Below are positions 31,962-44,409 of a stretch of DNA of 64,000 nt, piece after piece. The number at the start of each line of letters is the position of its first letter. The stretch's first letter is position 1. Origin of the DNA: Prunus persica (taxonomy: Eukaryota; Streptophyta; Magnoliopsida; Rosales; Rosaceae). Under the pieces are notes generated by a model, which saw only the letters and a program-made list of their open reading frames with translations, was not told where the DNA came from and ran no database searches. The stretch lies in assembly GCF_000346465.2 (NCBI RefSeq), contig NC_034010.1, positions 21,234,335 to 21,298,334 of the forward strand, in the 5' to 3' direction. A program made the translations under genes and the position numbers.

Positions 31962-33527
31962 ATGGCAGAAGCAAGAAAGAGGTGGCACCTTAGAGTCCAT
32001 ACCCTTTGATTACTTCTATAACAATTTCTCACTCTTGTTTTTGTTTCCTTTTTGCTTTCCTATTTTTGTTATGAAATTGGTGTTTCTTCTTTTGTTTTTC
32101 CAGGTATGCAGTTGTTACTGGGGCAAACAAAGGCATAGGATTGGAAACTGTCAGGCAGTTGGCCTCAAAAGGATTCACTGTAGTCTTAACTGCCAGAGAT
32201 GAGAAGAGGGGTCTTGAAGCTGTTGAGAAATTCAAAGAATCTGGCCTCTCAGGTCAAGTGGTTTTTCATCAACTTGATGTGGCTAACCCTGCTAGTCTTG
32301 CTCCTTTGGCAGACTTCATCAAAACCCAGTTTGGGAAACTCGATATCTTGGTATGTATGATCATAGCTACAGGGTTAATGTAAAATTGAGTGATCTATAT
32401 CATGCTTATTGTGTCCACTTCCAGTTGTGGAAGATTTTACTTTGAAGTCTAAATCTAACTCTAACTATATGAAAGATCAGTGACTGGAATTAAGTGGTGT
32501 GACAAAGTAGCATACTTATTGGCCTTCTTTGAAGAGCACTGGTTGGTTATAGCAGATAGTTTATCCAAGTAATCAAAGCATCTACCAACTTTCTTTTAAT
32601 TCCATCTTGTAGATGTTTTTTTCTTTGCTTTTGTTTGCAAAAGTAAAACAAGTAGTGAAACAGTTGGACTCTGCACAGGTGAACAATGCAGGGATTGGTG
32701 GAAGCACAGCGGATCCTGATGCCTTTAGAGCTGTAGTAGAGTCTGGTGCCTTTGTAAGTCTTTCAGATAATTCTTATCAATAGCTACCAAAAACTTAAAG
32801 CTTTAATGTATGTGTTTAATGTGAAAATTTAAATTGATCTGTGGTTTGGCTTAATGCTATGGCAATTAGTAGGGGAAATGATCTGTGTAACATCACCAGG
32901 CTGGTATGATTCGGGTGGGTGTGTAAGTAGTTGGCAATAGCCACCGTAATAAGTTTGTTCTTACTGATGCAGGGAAGAGGAGAAGTTGATTGGAGTAAAC
33001 TAAGTACTGAAACTTATGAGTTGGCAGAAGAATGCTTGCAGATAAACTATTATGGTGCTAAAAGAACAGCTGAAGCACTTATCCCACTCCTCCAGTTATC
33101 CGATTCACCGAGAATTGTTAATGTTTCGTCTTTCATGGGGAAGTTAAACAACATACCGAGCGGTTGGGCTAAAGTAGTTTTTACTGATGCAGAAAACCTA
33201 ACAGAAGAGAGACTAGATGAGGTACTGACTGAGCTTTTAAAAGCCTTCAAGGAGGGTTCACTTGAAAGTAAGGGCTTTCCTTCTTCTTTGTCAGCCTATA
33301 TAGTCTCAAAAGCTGCACTGAACGCATATACTAGGATTCTAGCAAAGAAGTACCCCACTTTTCGTATCAATTCGTTATGCCCTGGCTTTGTCAAAACAGA
33401 TATAAACTACAATGTCGGTGTCCTACCTGTCGAAGAAGGGGCTGCAAGGGTTATGAAGTTAGCATTGCTGCCCAATGATGGCCCTTCTGGCTCCTTCTTT
33501 GTTGAGTACGAAGTGTCAGATTTTTAA
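31962..33527 (+). CDS. SDR9: neomenthol dehydrogenase-like SDR, duplicate of SDR6
   Basis: Exons 31962-31981, 32104-32350, 32679-32753 and 32973-33527. The 298-residue protein appears identical to SDR6, including MAEARKR, the GAF end of exon 3 and KGFPSS. Like SDR6 it lacks the TATAAAAG part of the shared promoter. Identical coding sequence with almost unchanged introns points to a very recent duplication. Confidence 0.9.
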
Positions 33528-34270
33528 TTGAAGATGATCCGTTTATGCAAATTAAATACATGTCATTTATTTGGCAGAATCTTGAATTTCTAATGTAACA
33601 AAGTGTATTTGGACCCAGCACCAGATCCCTTTTAAGTTCTTTCTACATTCAATATGACTCGAGGACAACATACAATAGTCTTGTATGATTGCATCTTTGT
33701 GAAATTATCTTCCACATATGGAATTGATTGAAGGATCTAATACATTGCTTGTTTACATTTCTACTTATCAACTGGCTGTTGAACTCATATTATCATTTAC
33801 ATTATTATTCAACCAGAAATTCTATATGATTGATATCCATTCTTTGATCGATACTATCAATAACATTTTGGTATATTTTGTTATGGATATGCTGACAACA
33901 ATTATATTAACACTTAATCCACAATTCTTTCATTAATTAAGAAATGACGTAGGTATAAAGAAGAATTGATTATCCAACAATCCCTCATTCCCTCGTTCCA
34001 TCAATATTATTGTATTCAATTGTTTAATAAAGAAAAAGACAATTGTCATGTTCAATGCAAAACTGCTTAAGACTTCGCATGTTACGACTTTTTTGCCTAT
34101 ACACACCAATGGTAGTTGAGACATTGGGGAAGCCCTTGTGAACATGTTGTTGAAAGGTCTCTCTGGTCTGTCAACGTGTGCACTTGCGTCACTACCTTCT
34201 CCTTTTCCTTAACGAAAATTCTACAGAGAAAAATCCAAGCAAATGCTGTTCTATCTATCTTTCCCATTCA
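33528..34270 (+). other. SDR9 3' flank
   Basis: Duplicate of 23947-24689 with a few base differences (GGCAGAATC here against GGCAGGATC). No gene is seen. Confidence 0.55.
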
Positions 34271-34731
34271 AATGATGTCATATCTCACTATATCTCACCA
34301 AACCCAGTTATTAACTTATTATTACTTTCATGACCCAAAAAAGAAAAAGTTACTTTTACGTTTTCCGTTTTTTGCTATACCACTTTTTTGTCAGTAAGGA
34401 CACAATTGTACTTTTATAAATCCAAACTAACAAACGCCATAATGGGCTTACTCATTGACTAAAAACTAACAAAAATATAAAATCACTTGAGCAAGACCCA
34501 AAAGTATATAGGGTATTTAGAAGATCTTAATTAGTGCATTTCCACATGTAAGCTTATAAATAGGACCGAAATATAGAAGAATTCTACAATAAATTTTAGG
34601 AAAAATTCAATTTGTCTTTCAAAATTAAAATAAGGAGTTAAATTCTTATTACGGATACTTCTATGTTTTTTCCACATTGAGAAACTAAAAATACAAATGA
34701 CACCCACAAAAAAAGTAAAAATTCAATTCTT
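34271..34731 (+). repeat. Dispersed repeat copy within the duplicated unit
   Basis: Duplicate of 24690-25150. Confidence 0.65.
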
Positions 34732-35221
34732 GAGTAGGGCAGCCGCATGTGAAATCACACTCGCAAAGAGTTAAGACCCACATTCAGAGGGTCTCACCCT
34801 TATTTGAGTGCCACCGGTGCCGCGGTCCTGTTTAAGATTTTTTTCCTATCAAAAGGTGAAGGTTGCCACAAGTAAATTAATGTATGTATTTTATATCTAG
34901 TGGGGATGAAAAAGTAAGGTGATCCATGTTTCTATAGGATATTATTATTTACATTATTAGTCAATTAGAGTAGTCACATCCACACCAGTCTTTGCATGCG
35001 AAACTGCTTACTGCCCTGCAACTGCCTTCACCAAAATTCTCCCACAAACCCATTATTTTCCTTTAAAATCTTAAAAACAAAATTTGGTCCCTCTGTCGCC
35101 ACAATTTCTAATTAATGTTAGAAAACACTAGAAGCATATAGGAACAAAAGAATCAAAATTTTCTTCTTCGTATTATTTATTTGAATATGACCTCAAAAGT
35201 CAAAGGCTTTCCAAGAACATT
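34732..35221 (+). repeat. SDR upstream module before SDR10
   Basis: Duplicate of 25151-25640. No coding sequence is seen. Confidence 0.6.
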
Positions 35222-35224
35222 CAC

Positions 35225-35231
35225 TATAAAA
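35225..35231 (+). promoter_or_regulatory. TATA box of SDR10
   Basis: TATAAAA lies 75 bases before the start codon and corresponds to the SDR7 element. Confidence 0.75.
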
Positions 35232-35299
35232 GAAAAGAAGGCTCCTTCTGTTTAACACACATCTCAATTCTCACAGACCGTCCCGTTTCGAATCTATCA

Positions 35300-37006
35300 A
35301 TGGCAGAAGCAACAAAGAGGTAGCACTTTAGACTTCATTATGCTTTGTTTCCTTGTCCGATTTCCAATCCCTTTAATTGTTTTTGTTTCTATGAATTTGG
35401 TGTTTGTGTTTTCTTAGGTATGCGGTTGTTACTGGAGCAAACAAAGGTATAGGATTGGAAACTGTAAGGCAGTTGGCCTCAAATGGGTTCACCGTAGTCT
35501 TAACTGCCCGAGATGAGAAGAGGGGTCTTGAAGCTGTTGAGAAACTCAAAGAGTCTGGCCTCTCAGGTCAAGTGGTTTTTCATCAACTTGATGTGGTTGA
35601 CCCTGCTACTGTTGCTTCTTTGGCAGACTTCATCAAAACCCAGTTTGGGAAACTCGATATCTTGGTATGTATATGATCATAGCTACAGGTTTCTTGAAAA
35701 AGTTTCTGTCTTTTGAATCTAACTCTTAATCCGAATGTGATTTAGTTGGAGGAGATGAAATATGGAATTGGAAAATGAAAATAGCAAACCAAGTAATAAC
35801 TAGCTTAGTAATATCTTCAACAAGTTAATCTTTGAAATAATTAGAAGTCTTAGGCTTTTTGAAGAACAAAACAAGTTTCACATAACTACCAGTCTGCCAC
35901 TCTGTTTTTGTTTCTTGGAATCTTTTCATATATGATATGATCCCTTTCTGTACAATTTATAAGTACCCTAGAAAGATCAGTGGCTGGAGTTACGGGGTTT
36001 GGCAAAGTGGCATAATTATTGGGCTTCTTTAAAGGGCATTGGCCTTTATGGTTAGTTTGGTTTTAACAACAAAGAGATTGTAAGAGTAATCAGTGGATCT
36101 ATCAACTTTCTTTTCCTTTCATTTTCGATTTTCTGTTCTTTTCTTTGCTAAAAGAAAACAGATAGTGAAACAGTTGGACTCTGCACAGGTGAACAATGCA
36201 GGGGTTGGTGGAAGCATAGTAGATGGTGATGCTTTTAAAGCTTCTGTAGCCTCCGGTGCCACGGTAAGTCTTTTGTATAATTTTTTATCAATAGCTATCA
36301 AAAACTAAAAGCTTCAATGTATGTGCCAAAGTGAGAATTTAAACTGATCTGTGGTTTGGCATACTTTAATCAACGTTTTTCTTGTTTGGGGTGGGTGTGT
36401 AAGTGGTGGGCAATAGGCACCATAATAATAAGTTTGTTTTTGCTGATACAGGAAAGAGGAGGAGTTGATTTTAGTAAACTAGTGACTGAAACTTATGAGT
36501 TAACAGAAGAATGCTTGCAAATAAACTATTATGGTGCTAAAAGAACAGCTGAAGCACTTATCCCACTCCTCCAGTTATCTGACTCACCGAAAATTGTTAA
36601 TGTTTCTTCTGTCATGGGGATGTTAAACAACATACCAAGCGATTGGGCTAGAGGAGTTTTTACTGATGCCGAAAACCTAACAGAAGAGAGAGTAGATGAG
36701 GTACTGACTGAGCTTCTAAAAGATTTCAAGGAGGGTTCACTTGAAAGTAAGGGCTGGCCTTCTTCTATGCCTGCCTATATAGTCTCAAAAGCAGCACTGA
36801 ACGCATATACAAGGATTCTAGCAAAGAAGTACCCCACTTTTCGTATCAATTCAGTCTGCCCTGGCTTTGTCAAAACAGATATAAACTACAATGTCGGTGT
36901 CCTACCTGTCGAAGAAGGGGCTGCAAGGGTTATGAAGTTAGCATTGCTGCCCAATGATGGGCCTTCTGGTTCCTTCTTTGTTCAGTATGAAGTGTCAGAT
37001 CTTTGA
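35300..37006 (+). CDS. SDR10: neomenthol dehydrogenase-like SDR, duplicate partner of SDR7 with a different C-terminus
   Basis: Exons 35300-35319, 35418-35664, 36189-36263 and 36452-37006, 298 residues, catalytic set intact (VSSVMG, PAYIVSK). Exons 1-3 and the first half of exon 4 follow SDR7. The C-terminal third (ILAKKYPTF...[19 protein letters not shown]) is like SDR6/SDR9, and the ending VQYEVSDL is like SDR5/SDR8. A private SPKIVNVSS replaces SPRIVNVSS. The 3' flank mixes SDR5-like and SDR6-like pieces. Intron 2 lacks the SDR7 insertion and is the reference for its empty site. Confidence 0.9.
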
Positions 37007-37842
37007 TTGAAGATGATCCATTTATGCAATTTTAATACATATCACTTGTTGGGCAGCATCTTGAACTTTGATGTAATTTAAGTATATTTGGAACCAGCAG
37101 CAGATCCTTTTTAAGTTCTTTCTACATTCAATATGACTCGAGGACGACATAAAATAGTCCTGTATGATTGCATCTCTGTGAAATTATTTTCCACATCTTG
37201 AGTTGATTGAAGGATCTAATACATTGCTTGTTTACATTTCTACTTATCAACCGGCTCTTGAACCCATATTATCGTTTACATTATTATTCAACCAGAAATT
37301 CTATGTGATTGATATCCCTCCTTTAATCGATACTATCAATAACATTTTAGTATATTTTGTTATAGATATGTTGGCAACAATTATATTAATCCTTTATCGA
37401 CAATCTGTCATTAATTAAGAAATAACATAGGTATTAATTAAGAAATAACATAGGTATAGAGAAGAATTGATTATCCAACAATCCGTCAATCTGTCAATCC
37501 ATCAATATTATTGTATTCAATTGTTGAATAAAGAAAAATGACAATTGGCATGTTCAATGCAAAACTACTTACGACTTTGCATGTTACGACTTTTTTGCCT
37601 ATATACTCCAACGGTGGCTGAGCCCCTTTTAGGGGCCCCACTGGGGAAGCCCTTGTGAACATGTTGTTGAAAGGTCTCTCTGGTCTGTCAACGTGTGCAC
37701 TTGCGTCACTACCTTCATACTTTTCCTTAATACTCCAAGCAAATGTTGTTCCATCTTTCCCATTCAATGACTTCTAGAAAACATTACAGGCAAGCATTCT
37801 TTCTCCAGTATAGGAACAAACGGCTTTTCAAGAACATTTTAC
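37007..37842 (+). other. SDR10-SDR11 intergenic region
   Basis: 3' flank followed by a decayed upstream module (CGTGTGCACTTGCGTCACTA). A short duplication ATTAATTAAGAAATAACATA occurs near 37409-37455. No gene is seen. Confidence 0.5.
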
Positions 37843-37849
37843 TATAAAA
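37843..37849 (+). promoter_or_regulatory. TATA box of SDR11
   Basis: TATAAAA lies 69 bases before the start codon in the variant context ACTATAAAACAAAAG. Confidence 0.7.
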
Positions 37850-37911
37850 CAAAAGAAGCCTCCTTCTGTTTAGTCTCACTTCTCACAGACCGTCCAATTA
37901 TCGAATCATCA

Positions 37912-39486
37912 ATGGCAGAAGCAACAAGGAGGTAGCACTTTAGAGTCCTTTATGCTTTGGTTCCTTGTCACATCTCCATTCCCTCTCATTGTTTCTGCTT
38001 ATCATTTTTGTGTTACGAATTTGGTGTTTTTGTTTTTCCAGGTATGCAGTTGTTACTGGGGCAAACAAAGGCATAGGATTGGAAACTGTGAGGCAATTGG
38101 CCTCAAATGGATTCACTGTAGTCTTAACTGCCAGAGATGAGAAAAGGGGTCTTGAAGCTGCTGAGAAACTCAAAGAGTCTGGCCTCTCAGGTCAAGTGGT
38201 TTTTCATCAACTTGATGTGGCTGACCCTGCTACTGTTGCTTCCTTGGCAGAGTTCATCAAAACCCAGTTTGGGAAACTCGATATCTTGGTATGTGTATGA
38301 TCATAGCTGCAGGTTTCTTGAAAAAGTTTTGGTCTTTTGAAATAATTAGAAGTCTCAGGCTTACACAATATCCACACAGGTGAAGGTTACATTAGAGACT
38401 GTAAAATTGATCATATCATGCTTGCTTATTGTGTCCACTTCCAGTTGTGGGAGATTTTACTTTCAAGTCTAACTATAAGATATGAACCCTCTGTACAATT
38501 TACAAGTACCCTAGAAAGATCAGTGGCTGGAGTTAAGGGATTTGGCAATGCCTTGATGGTTGGTTATAGAACCATATAGATTATCTTAGTAACCCGAGGA
38601 TGTACCAACTTCTTTTAATTGCATTTTCTACAATTTTCTTTTCTTTGCTAAATTAAAATAGGTAGTGAGACAGTGGTTTCTGCACAGGTGAACAATGCAG
38701 GGATTGGTGGAGCCATAGGAGATGCTGATGCCTTTACAGCTTTAGTGAAGTCTTTCGACATGGTAAGTCTTTCGAATTAATTTTTTCAATAGCTATCAAA
38801 ACCTAAAAGTTTCAATGTATGGCTTGAAAATTTTTCATTGTGATGTTCATGTCAAACTTTGATCAACATTTTTCTTGTTTGTGGTGGCTGTGGGCTATAG
38901 GACCATAACAATAAGTTCGTTCTTACCGATACAGGGGAGAGGAGAAATTGGTAGTAAACTAATGACTGAAACTTATGAGTTAACAGAAGAATGCTTGCAA
39001 ATAAACTATTATGGTGCTAAAAGAACAGCTGAAGCACTTATCCCACTCCTCCAGTTATCTGACTCACCGAGAATTGTTAACGTTTCGTCTTTCCTGGGGA
39101 AGTTAATGCATATACCAAGCGATTGGGCTAGAGGAGTTTTTACTGATGCTGAAAACCTAACAGAAGAGAGAGTAGATGAGGTACTGACCGAGCTTCTAAA
39201 AGATTTCAAGGAGGGTTCACTTGAAAGTAAGGGCTGGCCTTCTCCTTCGTCTGCCTATGTAGTCTCGAAAGCTGCACTGAACGCATATACAAGGATTCTA
39301 GCAAAGAAGTACCCCACTTTTCGTATCAATTCGTTATGCCCTGGCTTTGTCAAAACAGATATAAACTACAATGCCGGTGTCCTACCTGTCAAAGATGGGG
39401 CTGCAAGGGTTATGAAGTTAGCATTGCTGCCCAATGATGGCCCTTCTGGCTCCTTCTTTGTTCACTATGAAGTGTCAGATTTTTAA
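37912..39486 (+). CDS. SDR11: neomenthol dehydrogenase-like SDR
   Basis: Exons 37912-37931 (MAEATRR), 38042-38288, 38688-38762 and 38935-39486, 297 residues. One codon is missing near the start of exon 4 ([10 protein letters not shown], against the [10 protein letters not shown] type), as in SDR12. The catalytic set is intact (VSSFLG; SAYVVSK with Tyr222). Exon 3 [21 protein letters not shown] is shared in type with SDR12 and differs strongly from SDR1-SDR10, and this loop borders the cofactor/substrate site. The 3' flank is split by two solo LTRs, which may alter transcript termination. Confidence 0.9.
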
Positions 39487-39497
39487 TTGAAGATGAT

Positions 39498-40706
39498 TGT
39501 TGTGAAATTTATTGCAAGCGCACAATTCGCACAAGTAATACAGTGATGAGTGAAGTGTCGTTCCCACGAAGAGTGATTTAATTTACTAAGTACCGATTGT
39601 GAGAAAAATAAAAGCAAGCGTAGAGAAATAAAGTAGTGAGATTCAAGTTATGAGAGCACTAGAGCTTCCGATTTCACCATAGCCAATTTTACCCAATTCC
39701 CTTAGCATGTTAATCCTAATTATTCTCTATGTAGACAGTTGATTTTCCCTACTTTATTCGATACTCCATCCCTGGTTATATCAAAAGTATTCTTATTACC
39801 AACCCACTCTATCCCTAGTAATGGAATTAAGATAATAAGAACCCATTAAATTCCTTGGAAACCCTACAAAACAACCACATAAGTCACGACAAACATCCAT
39901 GTCTAATCATGTAACTCATGGCATCTATTACAAGAAGCAACCCCAAATTGGATATCCCTGTCGTCAATTTAGCATCAAAACAATTAAATGTTGGCCAAAC
40001 ATTCAAAGCATTAAGCATGGTACTCAACATGGAAAAATACTTGGAATTAACATTGACTAAAGTAATTGAGTATTCATGGCTAGGCTACATCGTAGCACTG
40101 GTAAGAAGAAATTAGTTCATGAAAACTTTAATAAAAACCATGATAAATAGTATCATAGGAAAGAAAAAAACCAATTGAAGATTTGATCTCTGCACGACAC
40201 CAACTCTAGCTCCAGGTCGTCTTCTTTGTCTCTCTAAAACTCTCTCTCCTTTGAGTGTTTCGGCTATAAGTATGAATGTGTAGGAATTTGTGAGGCTAGA
40301 TGATGGAGGATGGTGGGTAATGGATTCTTTGAACAATGACCTAAACTCCCTATTTATAAAACTCTTAGGAATCCTACCTAATGAATAATTACAATTGTTA
40401 TAAAAATAGGATTCCTTCTAATATAAGGTCTTCTTTATTCCTCCTTGTTTGACTTGATAAGACTTGAACCATCTTGAACTAAGAAATTTGACAACATTCC
40501 TTGCAACAAAAGGAATGACTTGGCTTCTTTTTAATTGATCTCCAATCTTCATCTTCTTGCCTTTTTTTAGCACACTTTCTCCTATTTCATAATTCCTTCA
40601 CAAATCTCACAAAACCAATTAAAAACAACTAATTTAATCCAAGAAATTAATAAATAAATAAGCAAATGAGGCATAAAATATATATATATAAAATATAGAC
40701 TTATCA
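39498..40706. mobile_element. Solo LTR in the SDR11 3' flank (1209 bases)
   Basis: It starts TGTTGTGAAATT and ends GACTTATCA (TG...CA), with perfect 5-base target-site duplications ATGAT at 39493-39497 and 40707-40711. The flanking sequence rejoins to the uninterrupted form seen after SDR12 (GAAGATGATCCATTTATGC). No internal coding region or primer-binding site is present, as expected after LTR-LTR recombination. Confidence 0.85.
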
Positions 40707-41369
40707 ATGATCCATTTATGCAAATTAAATACATGTAATGTATTTGGCAGGATCTTTAACTTTTAATGTAACAAAGTATATTTGTGACAGGACCCGCCCC
40801 GAATTTTCCGAAATTCTAGATGAATCCTGTGGAATTCCCGACATCACCCCGATGCCGAGCCCACTTACTAAGGACCGGGACTTTCTGCCGAAATTTCAGC
40901 AGAGTCTCCCTTGTAAATTGATCATTCCCCAAATTTTTTAACCTGTATAAAACACATTTGATATCCACAACTGGCAGCATGCACAAGATAATTTCATGCA
41001 AATCACATAATCGGCCTCCGGCCTTCAAATAATTCGAAACTAAACCACCAACAAACTCTAAACACAATTATGAACGCCAAATGCGATTTCCATCATCTAA
41101 ATTCCCAAATATTGAACGTACAAAATTAAACCTCCTAACAAGACTACATCTCATTTTCACCTAAATTTCAGGACCAACAAGAAAGTCCAAACCAATCTTC
41201 ATCACACAACATGAGTAAAGTTTAGCCCGCGGCTGTACCTAGGCACTACCCTAGGCTGCCTACGTACCCTTACTAAGGGATCAAGCCACACGTAGTTCTT
41301 TCCATACAAAATTTCCAAATCCATCAACATGCAATCAATTCTAGAAATCCCCGCCCGAAAATCCTACGC

Positions 41370-41850
41370 CACGTGTGACTTAACCATCATGTCATCTCCC
41401 CATACGCCGGAAATTCCAACGCCACGTATGGGATTTGTCTTAACGTCGGAAAATCCTACGACAAGCGAGACCTAACAATCACATAATCTCCCCATATGCC
41501 GGAAATTCCAACGCCACATATGGGGTCTGTTAGCACGCCGGATAACCTATGCCACGTGTGACCTAACAATCATAGCATCTCCCCATACGCCAGAAATTCC
41601 AACGCCATGTATGGGGTCTGTCCTCACGCCGGATAACCTACGCCACGTGGGACCTAACAATCACATAATCTCCTCATATGCCGAAAATTACAACGCCACA
41701 TATGGGGTCTGTCAGCATGCCGGATAACCTACGCCACGTGTGACCTAACAATCATAGCATCTCCTCATACGCGCGGAAATTCCAACGCCACATATGGGGT
41801 TTGTCCTTACGCTGGATAACCTACGTCACGTGGGACCTAACAATCACAGG
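41370..41850 (+). repeat. Minisatellite of about 91 bases, about five units, inside the solo LTR
   Basis: GACCTAACAATCA recurs at about 41469, 41562, 41651, 41742 and 41833 (spacing 89-93). It alternates with CCATA(C/T)GCCGGAAATTCCAA and CCTACGCCACGTG phrases. Several units contain CACGTG. The units are imperfect and adjoin directly, so this is not a CRISPR-like array. Confidence 0.85.
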
Positions 41851-43138
41851 GTAATACTTAGGGTAGTGTGTATAGCACTTCAAACTGACATACTCTCAAT
41901 TATCTAAACTAATACTAGAGGTATTCCCACTTTAGTGATACCAGTCTATAGTAGACTGCAACGTAATTTAATCAGGAAAGTAATATTATTTTTAGACCAA
42001 TGATCATGCACATAAACATAAATTTCATAATTTCAATTATTAAAACAATATCTAAGAGTTTCCTACAATAATAATAAACACTCTAAAAAATCTCAACCTA
42101 GTCAACATAGCTCAACAACGCTCAAGACCTGTCACTAGGGTCATTATAATCCTTCTAGGAAGGTAAAACTACCTCCGAAGACTCACGGTCAACCAAGGGT
42201 CAAACTACCCAAACTTGGTCAAATGGGCCCACGGGGCCCATGACCTCCAAATTCCGATCCTAAAGTTCCTATGTGTTCTACAAGGCTTATGACACATGTT
42301 CTGCAATCTGGACCAAACTTGCAGAACGTCCGGGGTTCCGATTCACACATAAACTTTAAGTTATTAAATCGGAACATCCGGGGCTCCGATTCACGATCCA
42401 TGAATTCCTACACGATCCTAGAAATTCCTAGGTTAACACATATCAAATTCGAGACCATCCAAAGGTCCAAACCTATCGAGCCCGGATAACACGCAATAGG
42501 CGATATCCGTTCGAGACTCAAACGGTATCCAAATTGAAATCCGAGCACACCTACGCACTCGTGAGGACCGGGAGATTACATCGGGATATAGTGCCCTTTT
42601 TCTACAGTGCCCACTCGCCGCCGCACGCGCCGGCAGCGCGTGGGTGCCCAAAGCGATTACGCATCGCTGAAAAATCCCAAAACCACGGCTCCAAACTCCT
42701 ACCCTAGGTATATTTGGAACCACTTTTGTTCTGGACCTACCCCAAAAACTGACCGGAAGTGGCCGGAATCGCGATCCCAAAATCGGCCGAACCCTAAATC
42801 CAAAATCGAACGACTTAGGCTAAAAATAAATGTAATCCTGCCCAACCATCAGCTAGAGCATGGAACATAGGTAGAAATCCATGCCTTACTCGTCAAATTT
42901 GGAGGAAAAATGAGGGAGAACTAACGGTTTGAAAATCTGTGAAAACCGACTCGTTTTCTGCAGATTCCGGCGGCTAGAGTGGCTAACGGAGGCAGAGACC
43001 GGGTGGGATGAGAAGAGGAGGAGGTGGCAGTTCGAACAAGACTGGTCTCGAGGCCGGTTGTTGACGATGGCGACGGCAGTGGCTCTTGGAAGCCACGGCT
43101 GTGCAGAAAACAGAAGGTAGGAAGGTCACTACGCGCGC

Positions 43139-43139
<1 letters not shown>

Positions 43140-43217
<78 letters not shown>
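43140..43217 (+). repeat. (GA)n microsatellite
   Basis: About 38 uninterrupted GA units near the right end of the solo LTR. Confidence 0.97.
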
Positions 43218-43220
<3 letters not shown>

Positions 43221-43495
43221 TCTGGTTTTTAAAAACCAACTTCAAAATATTTACAGTTTTGCCACTGAGCTTGTTTTGCTCGTAACTTCTTCGTTACAAC
43301 TCCAAATCGAGTCCACCACATGTCTACGGACTGACCTCACCGTGCTCTACGCAACGGTATAGTCGAAATTCTCAAATTCCTTCCCGGTCAAAAAGTAAAC
43401 TTTAGACCTAATAAAATATTTTAGGGGCAAAATGGTATTTTCTTTGAATAAATTAGTATTTACTAATTTATTTAGGACCGGGTCGATACAATTTG

Positions 43496-43879
43496 GACCC
43501 AGCAACAGATCCTTTTTAAGTTCTTTCTACATTCAACATGACTCGAGGATGGCATAGATTCAATAGTCCTGTATGATTGCATCTCTAATACATTGCTTGT
43601 TTACATTTCTACTTATCAACTGACTCTTGAACCCATATTATCATTTACATTATTATAATCAGAAATTCTATGTGATTGGTGTCCATCCTTTGATCAAAAT
43701 GATCAATATCATTTCGGTATATACTTCTTATGGACATGTTGACAACAATTATATTAACATGTTATTGACAATCCGTTATTAATTAAGAAATGACATAGGT
43801 GTACAGAAGAATTGAACATTCAATTGTTTGTTTAATAAAGAAAAAGACAACATGAGTCTCTTTAACAATCATGTTTTTG
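43496..43879 (+). other. Displaced SDR11 3' flank
   Basis: Continuation of the SDR11 downstream region after the solo LTR, similar to 47240-47620 after SDR12. No coding sequence is seen. Confidence 0.55.
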
Positions 43880-44157
43880 GATTGGAGCAGCCTAATTCAC
43901 CAATGATCATGCACATAAACATAAATTTCATAATTTGAACAACTTGGGCACTTGCGTCACTATCCCCCTCTTTTTCCTTAATACTCCGAAACAAAAATCC
44001 GAGCAAATGTTGGTCCATCTGTCCCATTCAATGACTTCTAGAAAGCATTATAGGAACAAACGAATCGATTTGAATATAATACTCAAAATACAAAAGCTTC
44101 CCAACAACTTCACGTTATAAAAGAAAATAAAGATCCTTCTGTTTAGTCTCATTTCTT
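43880..44157 (+). promoter_or_regulatory. Orphan SDR promoter module (first)
   Basis: It resembles the SDR11/SDR12 upstream region (GGGCACTTGCGTCACTATCC, ATGACTTCTAGAAAGCATTA) and has TATAAAA at 44116-44122 followed by TCCTTCTGTTTAGTCTCATT. No SDR exon 1 follows, because similarity stops at about 44157. It is likely left over from a deleted gene copy. Confidence 0.6.
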
Positions 44158-44409
44158 ACCCCTGCTTTTTTCCGAGAAAGATACATTTAGGCTTTTATTA
44201 TCTTCTTATTCATTCATATCGTGGATGTAGACATTGCTTGTCACGTGCGTGCGTACGTCTCCATAATTGACTTGAGGCTAGCTTTTCAATTACTCATGTA
44301 GAATTTTTTTTTTTCAAGTGCCCATAGAGATAAGACTTCCATATATGGGGCTCACCTCAATTAAAAATGTAGTTAGTAAAGTGGTACACGATTGTTTTTA
44401 TATATGCTC

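Larger units (their letters stand above)
40785..43490. mobile_element. Second solo LTR in the SDR11 3' flank (2706 bases)
   Basis: It starts TGACAGGACCCGCCCCGAAT and ends CGGGTCGATACA (TG...CA), with perfect 5-base duplications ATTTG at 40780-40784 and 43491-43495. The flanks rejoin to the SDR12 3' flank form (GTATATTTGGACCC). Its length and TGACAGGACCCG-type start suggest a Ty3/gypsy LTR, which is inference. It carries a 91-base minisatellite and a long GA microsatellite. Confidence 0.85.

Noticed and set aside
19860..37006. Assembly artefact as the sole explanation for SDR5-7 and SDR8-10
   Set aside because: The copies differ by a 785-base insertion, different flanks on the left (SDR4-type promoter) and a different SDR10 end, so a real duplication is more likely, though read depth should confirm it.
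41370..41850. Regularly spaced repeat resembling a CRISPR array
   Set aside because: Units are imperfect, contiguous and about 91 bases long with no unique spacers, in a plant LTR.
42433..42870. Overlapping open frames in the 2.7-kb solo LTR
   Set aside because: They lie in a GC-richer part of an LTR, on both strands, with no recognisable domains.
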